NCBI GenBank assembly: GCA_027405735.1
Contig: JAPEHQ010000012.1
Span: 434,001 to 498,000, forward strand
Source of the DNA: Mucor racemosus
Lineage: Eukaryota > Mucoromycota > Mucoromycetes > Mucorales > Mucoraceae
Direction: 5' to 3'
Length of the DNA stretch: 64,000 bases
This document shows positions 36,701 to 50,040 of the stretch, piece after piece. Position 1 is the first letter of the stretch, and the number at the start of each line of letters is the position of its first letter. A program made the translations under genes and the position numbers. Under the pieces are notes generated by a model. It had not been told where the DNA came from and did no database searches. It saw only the letters and a program-made list of their open reading frames with translations.

Positions 36701-37448
36701 TCTAGAACAAATTCTAGCTTCAGATGATCCTGTATTAGATGATGATGACAATAGTTTACGTAGACGTAAACCGAGTGCCATCAGTGCAACTACTACAACA
36801 GATAATAGCGGAAGCAGTAATTTCATCGAAGTACATGAAGGCGAGATGCCAATAAGAAAAGTATTTCGTTATTTTCCGTTCTTGTCACAATGGGAAATGC
36901 ATCACATTATGGTGTTTCCATGGTTGGGTTACTTTTCACACTTCTCTGTAAGTCTATATTTATATATATGATAAGAAATTTAAGGTTATTCTAATGCCAA
37001 GATTCAAAAATAGAAATATGCAAAGAAAGGTACCGTCATGTCATATCATCAAGCATCCATATATTCTGCTAAATTAGAAGATTATGTACTCAAAATTCAT
37101 GGCCAAGGATGGTCTGATATGTATATTCAACTACCTAATCTAAACGCATTAAACACATGGGAACAATGCTTTAATCAAAAGAAACCTGATTATCTCGATT
37201 TCAGGCGTAAGCCAAATACTGACACAGCAAGAGTAAGAGGAGCAAATACAACAAAAGAAGATCAAGATCAAGAAGTGCTTCAGTCACTGGATATTATACA
37301 ACATCCTCATGATAATATGATGATGTTGGAATCAAGCATGTCTCAAGATTTACTGATGAGAAGAATGAGTGATCAATCAGAAGAAGATATCAGTAACCCA
37401 AACACAGTTACAAATGTAGCGGCAACAAGTAAAGACATTTGTGAATAA
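33778..37448 (+). CDS. Class C G-protein-coupled receptor, GABA-B-like
   Basis: Ten exons (33778-33939, 34002-34063, 34127-34999, 35062-35259, 35314-35425, 35482-35642, 35703-35840, 35909-36271, 36329-36947, 37014-37448) join in phase to 1040 residues. Residues about 55-460 form a bilobed ANF-receptor/Venus-flytrap domain (I-G-V-L-L-P-F; A-I-R-M-A-V-N-D-I-N; G-V-I-G-D-I-S-S-S). Seven membrane helices lie at about 490-740. GABA-B-like marks are S-L-G-F before A-K-N-Y-R-I-Y-R-I-F at the end of TM3, the TM3/loop cysteine pair (about C553 and C637), and F-L-P-K-L-Q after TM7. The cytosolic tail has a poly-Q run and a compact region rich in aromatics near 900. No signal peptide is visible, so an upstream exon may be missed. 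Ligand unknown. Confidence 0.9.
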
Positions 37449-39061
37449 TTTTATTACACTCATTAAAAAAAAAAAAAGCACCATATTATTTATACATCAT
37501 TTTAATACATATTTACATACAGACCCAATTTTACACTCATATACAGCCCATATTTATATATATTTTATACATCTCATAAACATACGTAATAAACCTTTTG
37601 TTTCTACCTTTTATTGTATCATAAAACAGAAAATCAGTCTTTATTAACATTTGTTCTGGACTTCAATGCAAAATATGCTTTGATAGATACAGTACATTTA
37701 AAGAGTTTTTTCAAGCTTTTGAAATTTACTGACTGTAAATTCTAGCTTATATATAGATTTATATAGATTTTTTAACAATGAACGTATATTTGTTTTGTAG
37801 AATATCCTCAAATTTGGCACTAAAGGATATTTCCAACGATTTCAAAATCACTGGCGGAGAATGTTTCTCAGGGCTAGTTTCACAAATGTTGTAGTAATGC
37901 ATGGCGTTACATTTTCATAAAAAATCGCTTTAAAGCCAATCAAAAAACTCAAGACGTTAGTGTACCTTCTTTCCTTCCTATAATACGCCGGAATAATATA
38001 TAAACACATCTGGTGTGGTGCAAAACAATCCTTTAGAAAACATGTGTCTGTTAACTACAACCAGGAACTAGCATCTTTAGAGGTCTATTTCTACTGCTTT
38101 CCGGCGGTTTTAGGACCGCAGAGATAGTTCAAACAGTTTCTGGAAATTCCTAGTTACTTTCTGTAGAAATATCTCAATTTTTTGTTATGAAAAACATGAT
38201 CAATTACGACCCTAAAACCTTTACAATCATAGGCATCGGGACATGATGGTAAAACAAATCAAAGAAGAGATCCAGTTGGTTCATGATAAAATGAAATCCA
38301 CAGCCAATTATAAGCATGACAACCACCACCGATTATCGATTGACCTTAACTCTTCCTCAACTGCACTTAAGATCCTATTATCCAATTTACATTAGCGACC
38401 GCCTCTTGGTAGGTTCTTCGGGTCTCTACTTGCACGAAACAATAAATAAAAACAATTTAAAAAAAAAATTATAGGCAAATTTTGACAAAAATCATTTTTT
38501 TCAAAGATTTCATTACAGAAATGACGTTTTTCAATAAGGCATGTATAGAAAAAAAATAATTGAAATTAATTAGTGTATCATATTAAAAGTATTATTTGGC
38601 AATTATATTACGAAAAAATTGACGTTTCCACGAAAAACGAAAAATCAGTTTTTTGGGAATTGTGAAAACTTTTTGCTTGAAATTTTTTCTATAAAGCTTA
38701 TCATTAGATAGCGCGCTAAAAACTGTACAAAAAACAATTAATTTATTACTCATTTTATTTTTACCATTGTGAAGAAAATCGTAGAAAAAGTTTTTTTTAA
38801 AAAATTATGTTTATTGATTGATCTGTGTACGACAAGAGAGGGAGGTCTCATCGAAGAAGCGGGTCCAATAAGTATATACTTGTTACGCATATAAAAAATA
38901 TTGCTCATGAAAATATTTTACGTATGTTTGATTAATAGTTCGATTAACTATGCATTTTTCCGTTTGATCAATATCAAAAATCACTCAACAAGGTATTAAG
39001 TATTTGATTTTTCAGGCCACAGGAGAATCAGCTTTTACAAAAGATTTGCTTGGTTTTGTTA
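37449..39061. other. Intergenic, no gene recognised
   Basis: AT-rich DNA with several homopolymer runs. A slightly GC-richer stretch near 38220-38440 has no readable product. Confidence 0.4.
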
Positions 39062-39350
39062 ATTTCCTTTATTGCAGACTAAAAAATTCTCGATTGGATT
39101 CAGCTCAGGTGAGTAGAGGAGGAAGATAAATGCTTCTATATCCTCTCTTTGAAATCATTTCTTCGATTTCATCAGTAGTGTGGATTGGTGCATTAACCAT
39201 AACAATGTAAAATCCCTTTATCTCAGGGTACTGATCCATTAGTTCATTGTCCTCTGTATTAGTCAACATCTCTACACGATGTACAGCTCGTGCTGCCGCA
39301 AGCCTGTTTTGCTTAATTATAAGAATTTTTTCATCGTACTGTACCAATAG
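39062..39350 (-). pseudogene. IS630/Tc1-mariner-type transposase fragment
   Basis: The minus strand reads K-G-F-Y-I-V-M-V-N-A-P-I-H-T, then Y-R-S-I-Y-L-P-P; after a frameshift it continues P-E-L-N-P-I-E-N-F. This is the DDE_3 endonuclease core of IS630/Tc1-mariner transposases. The catalytic Asp of the usual D-N-A-P is replaced by Val here (M-V-N-A-P). The frameshift falls just before the P-E-L-N-P-I-E block. The N-terminal DNA-binding half is absent, so this is a dead remnant. Confidence 0.85.
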
Positions 39351-40097
39351 TTAGAATGATATTTAATGACAATGCAAAGGCAAGTTACTCAATAATTGCA
39401 TCGTTTTTTCTTTGTATATTCTTGTTCTCCTCCTCTTCTTTGGTCGTTCTTCTTGACCCTCTTCGTTTGGGTGTGCGTTGTCATTGTATGATTCCTTTTT
39501 TATTTAACTTATTGTGAAATACGACCATATGATTTTAAAAGTAAAGTGATATGCCAAAAGTAGTAATGATTTCAAATATAGTTCCACTGTGGCAAATTAA
39601 CTTGAAACAGCCTCTAAATTGCGTCAATCATGGTGTGCTGATCAACTAAAAATTTCATTTGATGGCCAGCAAATAAAAAAAAAAAGTTTATTTTAATTAA
39701 TTTTGGACATTTCATCATGTGAAATGATAGAAAAAAAAGCCCTGTTGAAAGACATGAACTGATAAGGTCAGAGCTGATTCGTGATAAAAAAGATATGCTT
39801 TTTCAGCTATACATTTGTTTATTGTATCCATCATACAAGGTAGCTAATGAGAATCGCATCTCATAAATACAAATCTCTGAAATCTTGCATTTAAATAATT
39901 TGATTTGTTATGCAATAATAACATGTTTACTCACATACAGGAAGTTTAGATTCACAAACAGTATACTGTGTAAACAATTGATTTGTATATGAAGATCAAA
40001 CAAAAAGGCAGTAAATACAAACATCAATGATCGAAGCAACGACTATTGATGCAAATAAATGCAAATACAACACAACTACCAACTTGCGATCCATCCA

Positions 40098-40134
<37 letters not shown>

Positions 40135-40997
40135 CCTTTCAAATACACTAGCCAATGTATGTAGGGTACAAAATGCAATGTCATGTAGTGTAAGGTGGTT
40201 TAGTTTTTAGTTTTTTTTTTTTTTTCTTCCTAGGGTAGTATCTCGAATAAGATTTCCATGTCTGCAAGCATCCAATAAAAAAACAAAACTGCCCTGAAAA
40301 TACCATTTATTGATGATCTACATTCAAAGTTCCACATCACGAACAAGCAATACATGTGTTATCAATAAATTTCTTGATGTTATCTAAAAAATTTTTTTTT
40401 TTTTTTTTGATAGAAAATATTTTATTTGTGCCCATGTATATATAAATATATATCTTTCGTCATTACAATGTCTAGTATAAATGGGTATTACTTTTATATA
40501 TATATGGTTCAAGTACCAGGCTTAATTTAAATATGCATGCAACTAATTATTAACAAGTTTCCACGCACGGGTTTATCTATTTTTATAAATGTACAAGAAA
40601 GAAAAAGCGAATTTATTTCCCCGTATTCTGTGATACTTTGCAACATAATTTGAAATATTGACTCATAGCCAATTCCATTATCGTTCCGTAAATTTTTGTT
40701 TTTATCTAGCGGATTTGAAAGTCAGGATCAAAAAAATCTGATAAGATTGAGATCTAATTAAAATCTGATAAGAACATGGGTGTGTAAATTATGTGTATAT
40801 GTGTATATGTGTATTGTACAATTGTTTAGTAGATTTTATTATATAAAAAAGCAAAGGAAGAAGAATAAAAAGGAGAGGGGTAAAAAAGCGAAAGAAAAAG
40901 AAAGAAAGAAAATGCAAGTTTGTTGTTATATATATGTAGTTTTTTTGTAAATAGTAGTTGTAGTAGAGTTAGGGTATATTCATTGTCTTCTTATAAT
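39351..40997. other. Intergenic with long poly-T tracts
   Basis: No gene was recognised. Poly-T runs lie at about 40100-40134, 40209-40224 and 40391-40408. The right part is the 3' flank of the Ecl1-like gene. Confidence 0.5.
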
Positions 40998-41435
40998 TTA
41001 AAAGATATCGTGTTTTTGGAAATTATATGATGATTGCAAGTAAATGGGAGACTTCTTCTTTTCTTGTTGCTGTTGTTGCTTTTGTTGATAAATGTGTTGA
41101 TAAAGAGAATCTTCATTATTATTTAAATTAAATGTAGGTGGTTCTTTGAAAGATGGTGTAGGTGATAATAATGGAGATAAAGAAGCTGTTGACGATGAAG
41201 ATGCTGTTAAAGTAGGAGATGCAGATGAACGAGGGAAATCTTTGAGTTCAGCATAATCATAACCCAAGAGAGGATGGTGATTTAAAGCATCAGATCTTAG
41301 ACAATCTTCAGAACAATATAAAGAATTCTACAAATAACGATTAGTTGCTATGAATTATAATATTAATATACATGTACTTACGGAATATGAGCTTATAGCA
41401 TTATCACAGTATGTACACCAGTTAAGATCGCTCAT
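40998..41435 (-). CDS. Ecl1-like zinc-binding protein (life-span regulatory factor family)
   Basis: Two exons (41435-41382 and 41327-40998) encode 127 residues. The N-terminus carries C7-x2-C10 and C23-x3-C27 (W-C-T-Y-C-D-N-A-I, then S-L-Y-C-S-E-D-C-L-R-S-D). The intron splits the two Cys pairs, which become adjacent only after splicing. This is the signature of the fungal Ecl1/Ecl2/Ecl3 family, whose members extend chronological life span in fission yeast and respond to nutrient and metal stress. The rest is Ser/Pro-rich (P-L-L-S-P-T-P-S) with a Gln stretch and a basic patch. Small proteins of this kind are often missed by ORF callers because exon 1 is only 54 nt. Confidence 0.85.
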
Positions 41436-41749
41436 GATTTTAGTTTTTAATAGTTATAATTTACAAAGGAAACAAATAAAGATAAAGAAAGACATTTTAA
41501 TAATAAAAAGAAACCCATCTTATTTATAACGAAATTTACTCGGGTCACTTGTTCCCCTTAAAGTCTGTGCCTCCCCTTTAAATTTTTCACGCCAATTCAA
41601 TAACGAAAAATGATTGGATTTCAATGACGGAACAGGCTTATTCTACTACAGGGAGGAGGGGAAGAAAGAGAACGATATTCACAGCCACTATAACAACACG
41701 TGCATAGTACAGACAGAGATGGATTTAAACAACAAATACCCCATTATTT

Positions 41750-43478
<1,729 letters not shown>

Positions 43479-43929
43479 TAGATATTAAAGCTTTTCTTGC
43501 AAACAATGAAATTAGAGAAAATCAATATAACAAGGCTTTGATTCAGAGACGCGCGATTTCAACAAACAATGGCCACTGTAAAAAGAGTCACTGCTATCTG
43601 GTGTAGCAATGTTACAAATGCCAAAAAAAATCTATGTAACAACTGATATATATGAAATTTTTATCCAAAAATTGTCAAATTAAATACTATAGAAAAATGT
43701 GCAACAAAATAAAATCATCATTATAAAAGTCCTCTAAAAAAAAAAGGGAAAGAGTAGCTAAAATACACAAAGGCACTAATGCATTTGCTGACTTCTTTCA
43801 GGTTGTCAGTCTGCAAAATCGAAGCGTGCTATCTTCTCATTAACCAACGGCACACACAAAACGTTGAGGATGCATTCAAACACTACAGAAAATATTTGAA
43901 TTTATTGCACTGCACTTATTGTTCATTTA
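43479..43929. other. Upstream region of the RBBP4-like gene
   Basis: This holds the presumed promoter of the minus-strand gene, then AT-rich DNA. No gene recognised. Confidence 0.4.
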
Positions 43930-44925
43930 ATAATTCATAAATTAAATCAGGACCGAAATGAATGACTTTTTCTGCATTTTCTTAAAAATTGGGTCCGACG
44001 TTTCATTCATGCTTAACTTTTTTTTTCGTTAAATACCACCAAGAAAAAATTATATGCTATTGTACCTAAGATGTTCAACTTTATTCTAAAAACAAGTATC
44101 CAAAAATATCCTATTTTTTGCGGTTGGTATAACTTTTTTAGTGCTAATGTTTCAGATTTTTACTGGTATTTCACTGGCAAAAACCAAAAACTTTGAGGCT
44201 CCATATCTCCAAACAACATTAAGCTACACTAATACTTTCTAATGATAAAACTTACTTGTTTTAAAGTACTCTATAACATATTACAGTATAAAAAAAATCT
44301 GGGCATTTTTATTTTTTTTCATTTTTTTGGCATTATTATGGTAGATTTCAAAATATTCGTTATATTGAGGAATACTTTTTTTATATTCATACCATAAACG
44401 TCGTTGAGCTCTCTCGAACCCAATTTAATTTTTTTTAAACTATTAATTTTTCGTGGAGATATCCTCAAAAATGTGTGCAAAGAGATACCTTCGTTTCTAG
44501 CTTCAATTTTCCCCTTATATATCCTCATCCAAAATTCTGAATTTGAAAAAAAAAAACTAACAAAAAACTCGTTTTCTCTACGGACAATGCAGCTAGAAGG
44601 TTCAGTAATAGATTGATCGATAGATATTGTTTTTTTGCATCTTATCCATTAACTATATTTAAAATATGCTTATAAAAAGTAATGTGTATCTTCAAAAAAC
44701 TTCTACAATTTCAAGTGCATTTTGCGCAAAACTTAATATAAAACATTTGTCTGAATTTTGTTGCAGTGGATGCAGAATCCAAAACTGTGCAAAAACCATT
44801 TATTACACTAGTTCAACTTACTTTGCAGTCCATGATATTTTAAACAATTTTGTTTTTTGAATCATTTTCTGGTCGATTTCACAGCAACAAATCGATTTTG
44901 GAACTCAGTTAACATAGACTGTAAG
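43930..44925 (-). repeat. Repeat family B, copy 3
   Basis: It is the reverse-complement counterpart of copies 1 and 2. It runs without a break into segment D (45030-45597), and copy 1 also preserves a little of this junction ('ctctgcattttttgtttcagcg' at about 765-790). Confidence 0.75.
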
Positions 44926-45029
44926 CTGCACCGTGAGCTATTATTTTGAGTATCTCGGCAAAAAATCAATCTTTTTCGCTGAAACAAAAAATGCAGAGTA
45001 GTTTTCAGCTGGATCTACCATTATGGCCG

Positions 45030-45597
45030 AATTATGCTTCCCATGTGCAGTGGAATTACATACTAAAAACGCTTGATAAAAATAAAATAACCTAAATTCC
45101 AAGTGTCGCTCATAAGATATGATGCCACTTGAAATGTGAACAACAATAATAAACAAACGCTTCAATTGAACACAATAACAAACGCATGCTAAAAATATGA
45201 AATACCCTTTTTGAACCATACTGTATATGTCGTGTAGATGATAGCACCCTTGATCACGGCGCAATCAATTACACAAATGGCATATTATATATCAAAACAG
45301 GATTCTATCCAAATCAATAATGATAATAAACAAAGATATCAATTTAGTCAACTACTCATCTATATCGAAGTTGCTCTATCAGTATAAATAAGATTCAAGC
45401 ATATAAAAAAACTACCCCTTAAAAATCAAGGTTACATAAAATAGATATAACAGAAATAAACAAAACAACCATTTCCCAAAAGGTCGATATTGTCACACTT
45501 GACATACAATCCCTTATGGTCAATGCTCTACATGATTTACCCCTTAAAATAGCAAATCAATAACAATGTACTCAAAACTGGAAGATTGCTGAATATA
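45030..45597 (-). repeat. Segment D, copy I (empty-site copy)
   Basis: It is collinear with the reverse complement of 50041-51810, but lacks the 901-bp TA element and the LTR-E insertion found there. The uninterrupted sites lie at about 45445-45449 (gaTATAac) and about 45335 (AGATATCAATTT). Confidence 0.88.
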
Positions 45598-45836
45598 CAG
45601 TGACCCCCAAAACTGTCCCAATGTTTCCTAGTTTTGAGTTTAGTATGATTTTCAGGTACAACAAATATATTTAAAGTACGACATATTTTATATATTTCGG
45701 AAGATCAATTAATTTCCTTTTATATTAAATTAAAAAATCTCGAATTTCATTGGTCCGCTATATTTATACCCTGTCTGGGACAGCATATGCATTGGGACAG
45801 TTTTGAGAGCTTACGCGGGAAAAAATATAATCCTAT

Positions 45837-45975
45837 TTAATAGTCCGTCCAAAGGCCGTTTCTTTCCAAATATACTTTCACACAATTGGGCATGCTATCA
45901 AAAACTTTTTGGCACTCCTCCTGTTTAATGGTGTTGTACCAAACCTCAGTTACACGCTCCGAAAGATCAAGGATT
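45837..45975 (-). pseudogene. Tc1-type transposase C-terminal fragment
   Basis: The minus strand reads V-W-Y-N-T-I-K-Q-E-E-C-Q-K-V-F-D-S-M-P, then L-W-T-D-Y and a stop. This is the characteristic C-terminus of Tc1/mariner transposases (W..I....C..L..SMP...). The catalytic DDE core is absent because sequence upstream of this point is replaced by the AGCTCG-rich element. Confidence 0.82.
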
Positions 45976-45993
45976 CATTTGGGCGCTGTTTTG

Positions 45994-46453
45994 TAAGTAT
46001 AAAAGACGAGCCGAGCCTAGGACGAGCTTGACCAAAGCTCGCCACAACGAGCCGAGCTTTAATAAAAGCTCGTTTGACAAAGACGAGTTTTTGACTTTTT
46101 TTTAAAAAGCTCGTTTGAGAAAGACGAGCTTTTGACTTCTTTTCAAAAAGTTCAAATTTAAATAATAATTAGTAAATGCTATGACATTATTACTTTAGAT
46201 AATTGTCAATTGACATTCATAAGTTTGCTTTACTTTAGATATTTGTCACTGGAAAGGTAAAATAAAGCTCGCATTGAGATGATGAGTTTTAGTCGCTGCA
46301 TAAAAAAGCTCGTTTGGGGTAAACGAGCTCTAGTCACGCGCAAAAAAAAGCTCGTCGAGGTTGAACGAGCTTTTTTGTAAGCTCGTCTAACTTTAACGAG
46401 CCTTGAGAAAAGCTCGGCTGCATAAAAAAGGCTCGGCTCGTTTAATATCACTA
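45994..46453. mobile_element. AGCTCG-rich hAT-like non-autonomous element
   Basis: The ends are imperfect inverted repeats: TAAGTATAAAAGACGAGCC on the left and, on the other strand of the right end, TAGTGATATTAAACGAGCC, both followed by GAGCCT. The interior repeats AGCTCGT and ACGAGCT many times in both directions and can fold into several hairpins. No ORF of note. A clear 8-bp duplication is not visible. Confidence 0.6.
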
Positions 46454-46457
46454 TGTA

Positions 46458-46647
46458 CATCCATTCAAGTCTGATGGTATCCAAGTTCTCCAAATCATTA
46501 TAAATAATACCCTCATACTTTTTCAATTATTTTAAATCTTCAGAAATCTTTTGTAATAAAACAATGATTTAGCTGATTATAATTGTATTTCTACTGCTTT
46601 TATTTTTATATTTTTTTATTTTAGTAAATAACATCGTCATTTACTGC
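46458..46647 (-). repeat. Segment between D and the dynein fragment, copy I
   Basis: Reverse complement of 49340-49511, and also similar to 27873-27985. It contains 'ccatcagacttgaatggatg', the uninterrupted form of the LTR-C insertion site. Confidence 0.8.
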
Positions 46648-46810
46648 AGTGGCCATCACTGGAACCTATTGCCGCCGTTTTACCCGCTCTGTCCCAAGCC
46701 AATGTATTTAATGGTTTACGAGAACCAACTTAAATAACTTACAAATGATTCCTCGGTATTTGCATTCAACAAATTCCATAAATTCAAATAACTGGTTTCA
46801 TCTACGGTAG
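46648..46810 (-). pseudogene. Dynein intermediate chain 3' fragment, copy 4
   Basis: The minus strand reads L-N-L-W-N-L, then N-A-N-T-E-E-S-F-V-S; in a shifted frame it continues P-L-N-T-L-A-W-D-R-A-G-K-T-A-A-I-G-S-S-D-G-H. It ends abruptly at the SDGH codons and is followed by segment 46458-46647. It is frame-broken. Confidence 0.7.
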
Positions 46811-47079
46811 TATCAAACGCATCGCCAGCACGCCTTATAATAATTGGCAATCTAAAATCAGAAACATCTCATTATTATTATTGTTATGAGCTATGAAAAG
46901 CTTCATTTTTAATAATACAGCAATTAAATAAAAAACAAGACGATACTAATAGCATATAGTGAGTATTTAACATTTAAATAAGTTTGAAGTATGCTTTTAA
47001 ACCTTTTTAAAAGAATCCTGCAGGAAACACAACATCTTGGCTCTGTAATTTCTATCCATCAAAATGTTGTGATTTCCAC
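46811..47079 (-). repeat. Segment preceding dynein fragment copy 4
   Basis: Reverse-complement counterpart of 23340-23635 and 55310-55615, including the acceptor-like region and 'ttcattgtatagtgga'. Confidence 0.65.
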
Positions 47080-47490
47080 TATACAATGAATGCACCTTTT
47101 ACCAATCTTGGCCTCGATGTACACACTACGGCCGACCTGTGTTGCACAATAATATGATATTGCTGTGCCCAGGTGGGATGCACACTATAGCCGCCTGAGC
47201 TGTTGTGCCCACTGAATGTGGCTAAAAAGAGAACAAGATGCACATGGGCACAACAAAAGAAACTGCACACGAGGACAACGCTAAGCCTGTATGTGCAGAA
47301 TTATAGATTCTGTCGACGTGCATGACATTAATCCCATCTGTGCATAATAGTAGCGTAGAATTATGCATAAGCATATAGTTATTCTTATTTGTGCATAATA
47401 ATAAAATCTGACCATGAGCATAATGATCTTCTGGTCGTATGCGCACAAATTGGTTTGTACATGAACATCGTGCCGTTCTCAAATTTCCAT
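47080..47490. repeat. Degenerate GTGCATAAT/GCACA-rich repeat tract
   Basis: Short units such as TGTGCATAAT, GCACAC and TTGTGCCCA recur many times in both directions over about 400 bp. The tract is less AT-rich than its surroundings. ORFs here on the minus strand (47079-47270, 47222-47482) are Cys/His-rich only because of the units. Confidence 0.5.
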
Positions 47491-47496
47491 TGAATT

Positions 47497-49425
47497 TTTT
47501 ACTGGGATAAGTTTTTAAATTACATTTGTTTTTATTAATTTAGATTATAGACAATACAATTCAATACGTTGTTGATGTAGAGCAATACATGCAAGAACCA
47601 ATATATTTACAATTATCATCATTTGTAAATATGTTTATAGCTATAATGTTTGCAACAACAATGGGTTTTGCTCGAGCATAAACTTAAATAACACTTGCTG
47701 CTTAAATTTATATGGAAGCCAAATCTAAGATTATATATGTTACTTTATCACACATAAAATTTAAACAAATTAACTTTCTTTAAGCTTACTATTTTAGTTT
47801 ACGATTGTCAGCTGCTGTAAAAAGATTTGTTTTCAAGTATACAGTACCTACGATCAAAACTATGGTTATTAGACAAAACATTAGATTATCACTCTTTTTT
47901 TTTTGTTTCTATATCATTTGAAATTTTATCACTTTTCTGGAACATTTGATGAGTTTGTAGCCAGTTCTAGCTTTTCATTGAGCAGATATAAATACCATTG
48001 CCTTCGGTTTGATCTGGTAATCAAAAAATACGTCCAACAATACAGTATTAAATAATGATATTTGATCATAGAATGCAGTTAATAAATGAAAATATGAATC
48101 TCTAATATAACGACTGCTACCTATATTAAAAACATTAGTCCCTTATGTTAGAATGCGTATTCAGATAAAAGAAAAGAATACCAGATTGATAGTCTGATAT
48201 ACCTTATCAAACCGTAAATCATATCCTTGGAATATGAAAACAAAAAGAGAGAAACGTACGCAGAAGAGAATTTCTAAGGCTTTACATTGTTCAGCGCAAT
48301 CAAAAAAACCCTGCTAAGTTGCACATTTCAGTCAATGTAAAAGCAGCATTATTACAGCGCCTGAACTATAAACTAATTAATAAGCAAAATAGGCAATATT
48401 ATCTGTTACTATTATAATAAAAACATAAACTTTTCTACCAGAAAAACCGCCTGTCATGTCATACATTTATTAAAAAATTGCAAAAGCGAGTCCGTAGAAC
48501 GACGCCATAATTGAGCATAGCAAGGTCGAACAGCCAAGTCTCTTATACTATGGTATATATCTAAGTTTTAAATAAAAGTACGGTTTTTTTTAAACTTTTC
48601 TTATATTTAGCCACGTACGGTCTGAAAATTCCGACTTTGTAGCGGACATTCTTCTGGGTTCATTTCATCCTTACCAAGACTCGTGATTTTGATCAAAAAA
48701 CAGAAAAATCAAATTTTGATACCAAAATCAACGTTTAAAAATGCTACATTGTGAGAGAAACCTGTAGCCATGACTAATACACATTTTATAAAAGCTTAAT
48801 ATTAAATGTTAAGTAATGAAAATTTGTAGTTTTGTCCCAAAAACGGTTTTTTGATTAAAGGATTTTCATGTAATATTTTACAATAAAAATGTTTGTTATT
48901 TTTTATTGAGCAAATAGAGCGCTAAATTCTGTATATGTATATATTTTTTATTTTTATAATTGGTAGTATAACTAACTCTAGATTTGCAAAATCAGAAAAA
49001 AAAAATTAAAAAATGTCAAAATTGATGATCTGGACAAAAACAATTTTCTAAATTAATATTCCGCTTATAAGCTTTGTAAGTCTTAAAAATAAGAGATTTT
49101 ATAATGCTTGTGAACTTTTTCAAGAATTAATGATGCTGTATCCACTTGATTCAAGCTTATTACTGTAAACCTTTATACATGTTAATATCGTGTGGTTGTT
49201 TATTTGATGATAATATTAGTCCTATTTGATAATTAATGTACTAGAGATGATTTACATTGAGTTTTATTAGCCTTACCTCTTCTCCAATATCATAAACATA
49301 AACATAAACATGGCCATCACTGGTGCAGTAAATAACGAAATTGTTTACTAAAATAAAAAAATATAAAAATAAAAGCAGTAGAAATACAATTATAATCAGC
49401 TAAATAAATGATTTATTACAAAAGA
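47497..49425 (-). repeat. Repeat R, copy D (extended unit)
   Basis: Collinear with 26045-27960 over its full length, with scattered substitutions and small indels. It is therefore an older relative of copy C. Confidence 0.88.
49273..49322 (-). pseudogene. Dynein intermediate chain tail fragment, copy 5
   Basis: The minus strand reads D-G-H-V-Y-V-Y-V-Y-D-I-G-E-E followed by GTAAGG, as at 27823-27872. Confidence 0.6.
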
Positions 49426-49511
49426 ATTCTGAAGATTTAAAATAATTGAAAAAGTATGAGGGTATTTATAATGATTTGGAGAACTTGGATACCATCAGAC
49501 TTGAATGGATG

Positions 49512-50040
49512 TGTCGTATATTTTCAGGATTGATAAATAGTACTTAAAAAAGAATACAATTATAAAAGAATGAGTAATTAATCAGTTCTTCAACTGTATA
49601 ATAAAAACAAGATATCGTTTATTTAGATGTAAAAGTATGGCGTTTTATATTGATTTGACAATGAGATCCTGAGATGTAATTTAAGGCACTATTGAACCAT
49701 TGGATCTGTTTGGTAGTAATCTATGGATTGAAATGGATCAATCATAATTTAACCGTGCTTGCAGAGCTTGTGAGTTGTCTTGTTTCAATGCTGCGCTAAA
49801 TATGCTTGGATGTTGATTTGATAGCTACTTGATTGGTTAACTGCTGGGATGAAATAATGTGGTGTCATAATTGAGGTCAAAGCGTTCTTGGTAATTACTG
49901 GATTAAACTTGATACGCTAGGAGTTTCTTATATCCGATATCAAGACTTGCACTTCAATACATGTCGTAGTCAATAGATTGTAAGATGTATTGATAGTGTA
50001 GAAGGTGATAATGTATGATACTAGTAGGTGGAATACAACA
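49512..50040 (+). mobile_element. Solo LTR, family C (529 bp) with 5-bp target duplication
   Basis: It starts TGTCGTATATTTTC and ends GGAATACAACA. It is flanked by GGATG on both sides (49507-49511 and 50041-50045). The uninterrupted site is visible at about 46454-46470 on the minus strand. A 5-bp duplication with TG...CA ends is the hallmark of LTR retrotransposon integration. This is the reference copy of LTR-C. Confidence 0.92.

Larger units (their letters stand above)
45598..46455. mobile_element. Tc1-like/AGCTCG composite insertion with TA duplication
   Basis: Comparison with the sister locus (after removing the solo LTR at 49512-50040) gives an uninterrupted site 'gctgaata-TA-catccattc'. 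Here 858 bp sit between two TA dinucleotides. The left end is CAGTGACCCCCAAAACTG, a Tc1-type terminus, with an inner repeat 'ttgggacagttttgag' near 45794. The right end is ATATCACTATG. The left 395 bp are the 3' end of a Tc1-like element; the right 460 bp are AGCTCG-rich. Confidence 0.75.

Noticed and set aside
46230..46526. 98-residue minus-strand ORF
   Set aside because: It is made of the AGCTCG-rich element plus flanking segment and spans an insertion junction.
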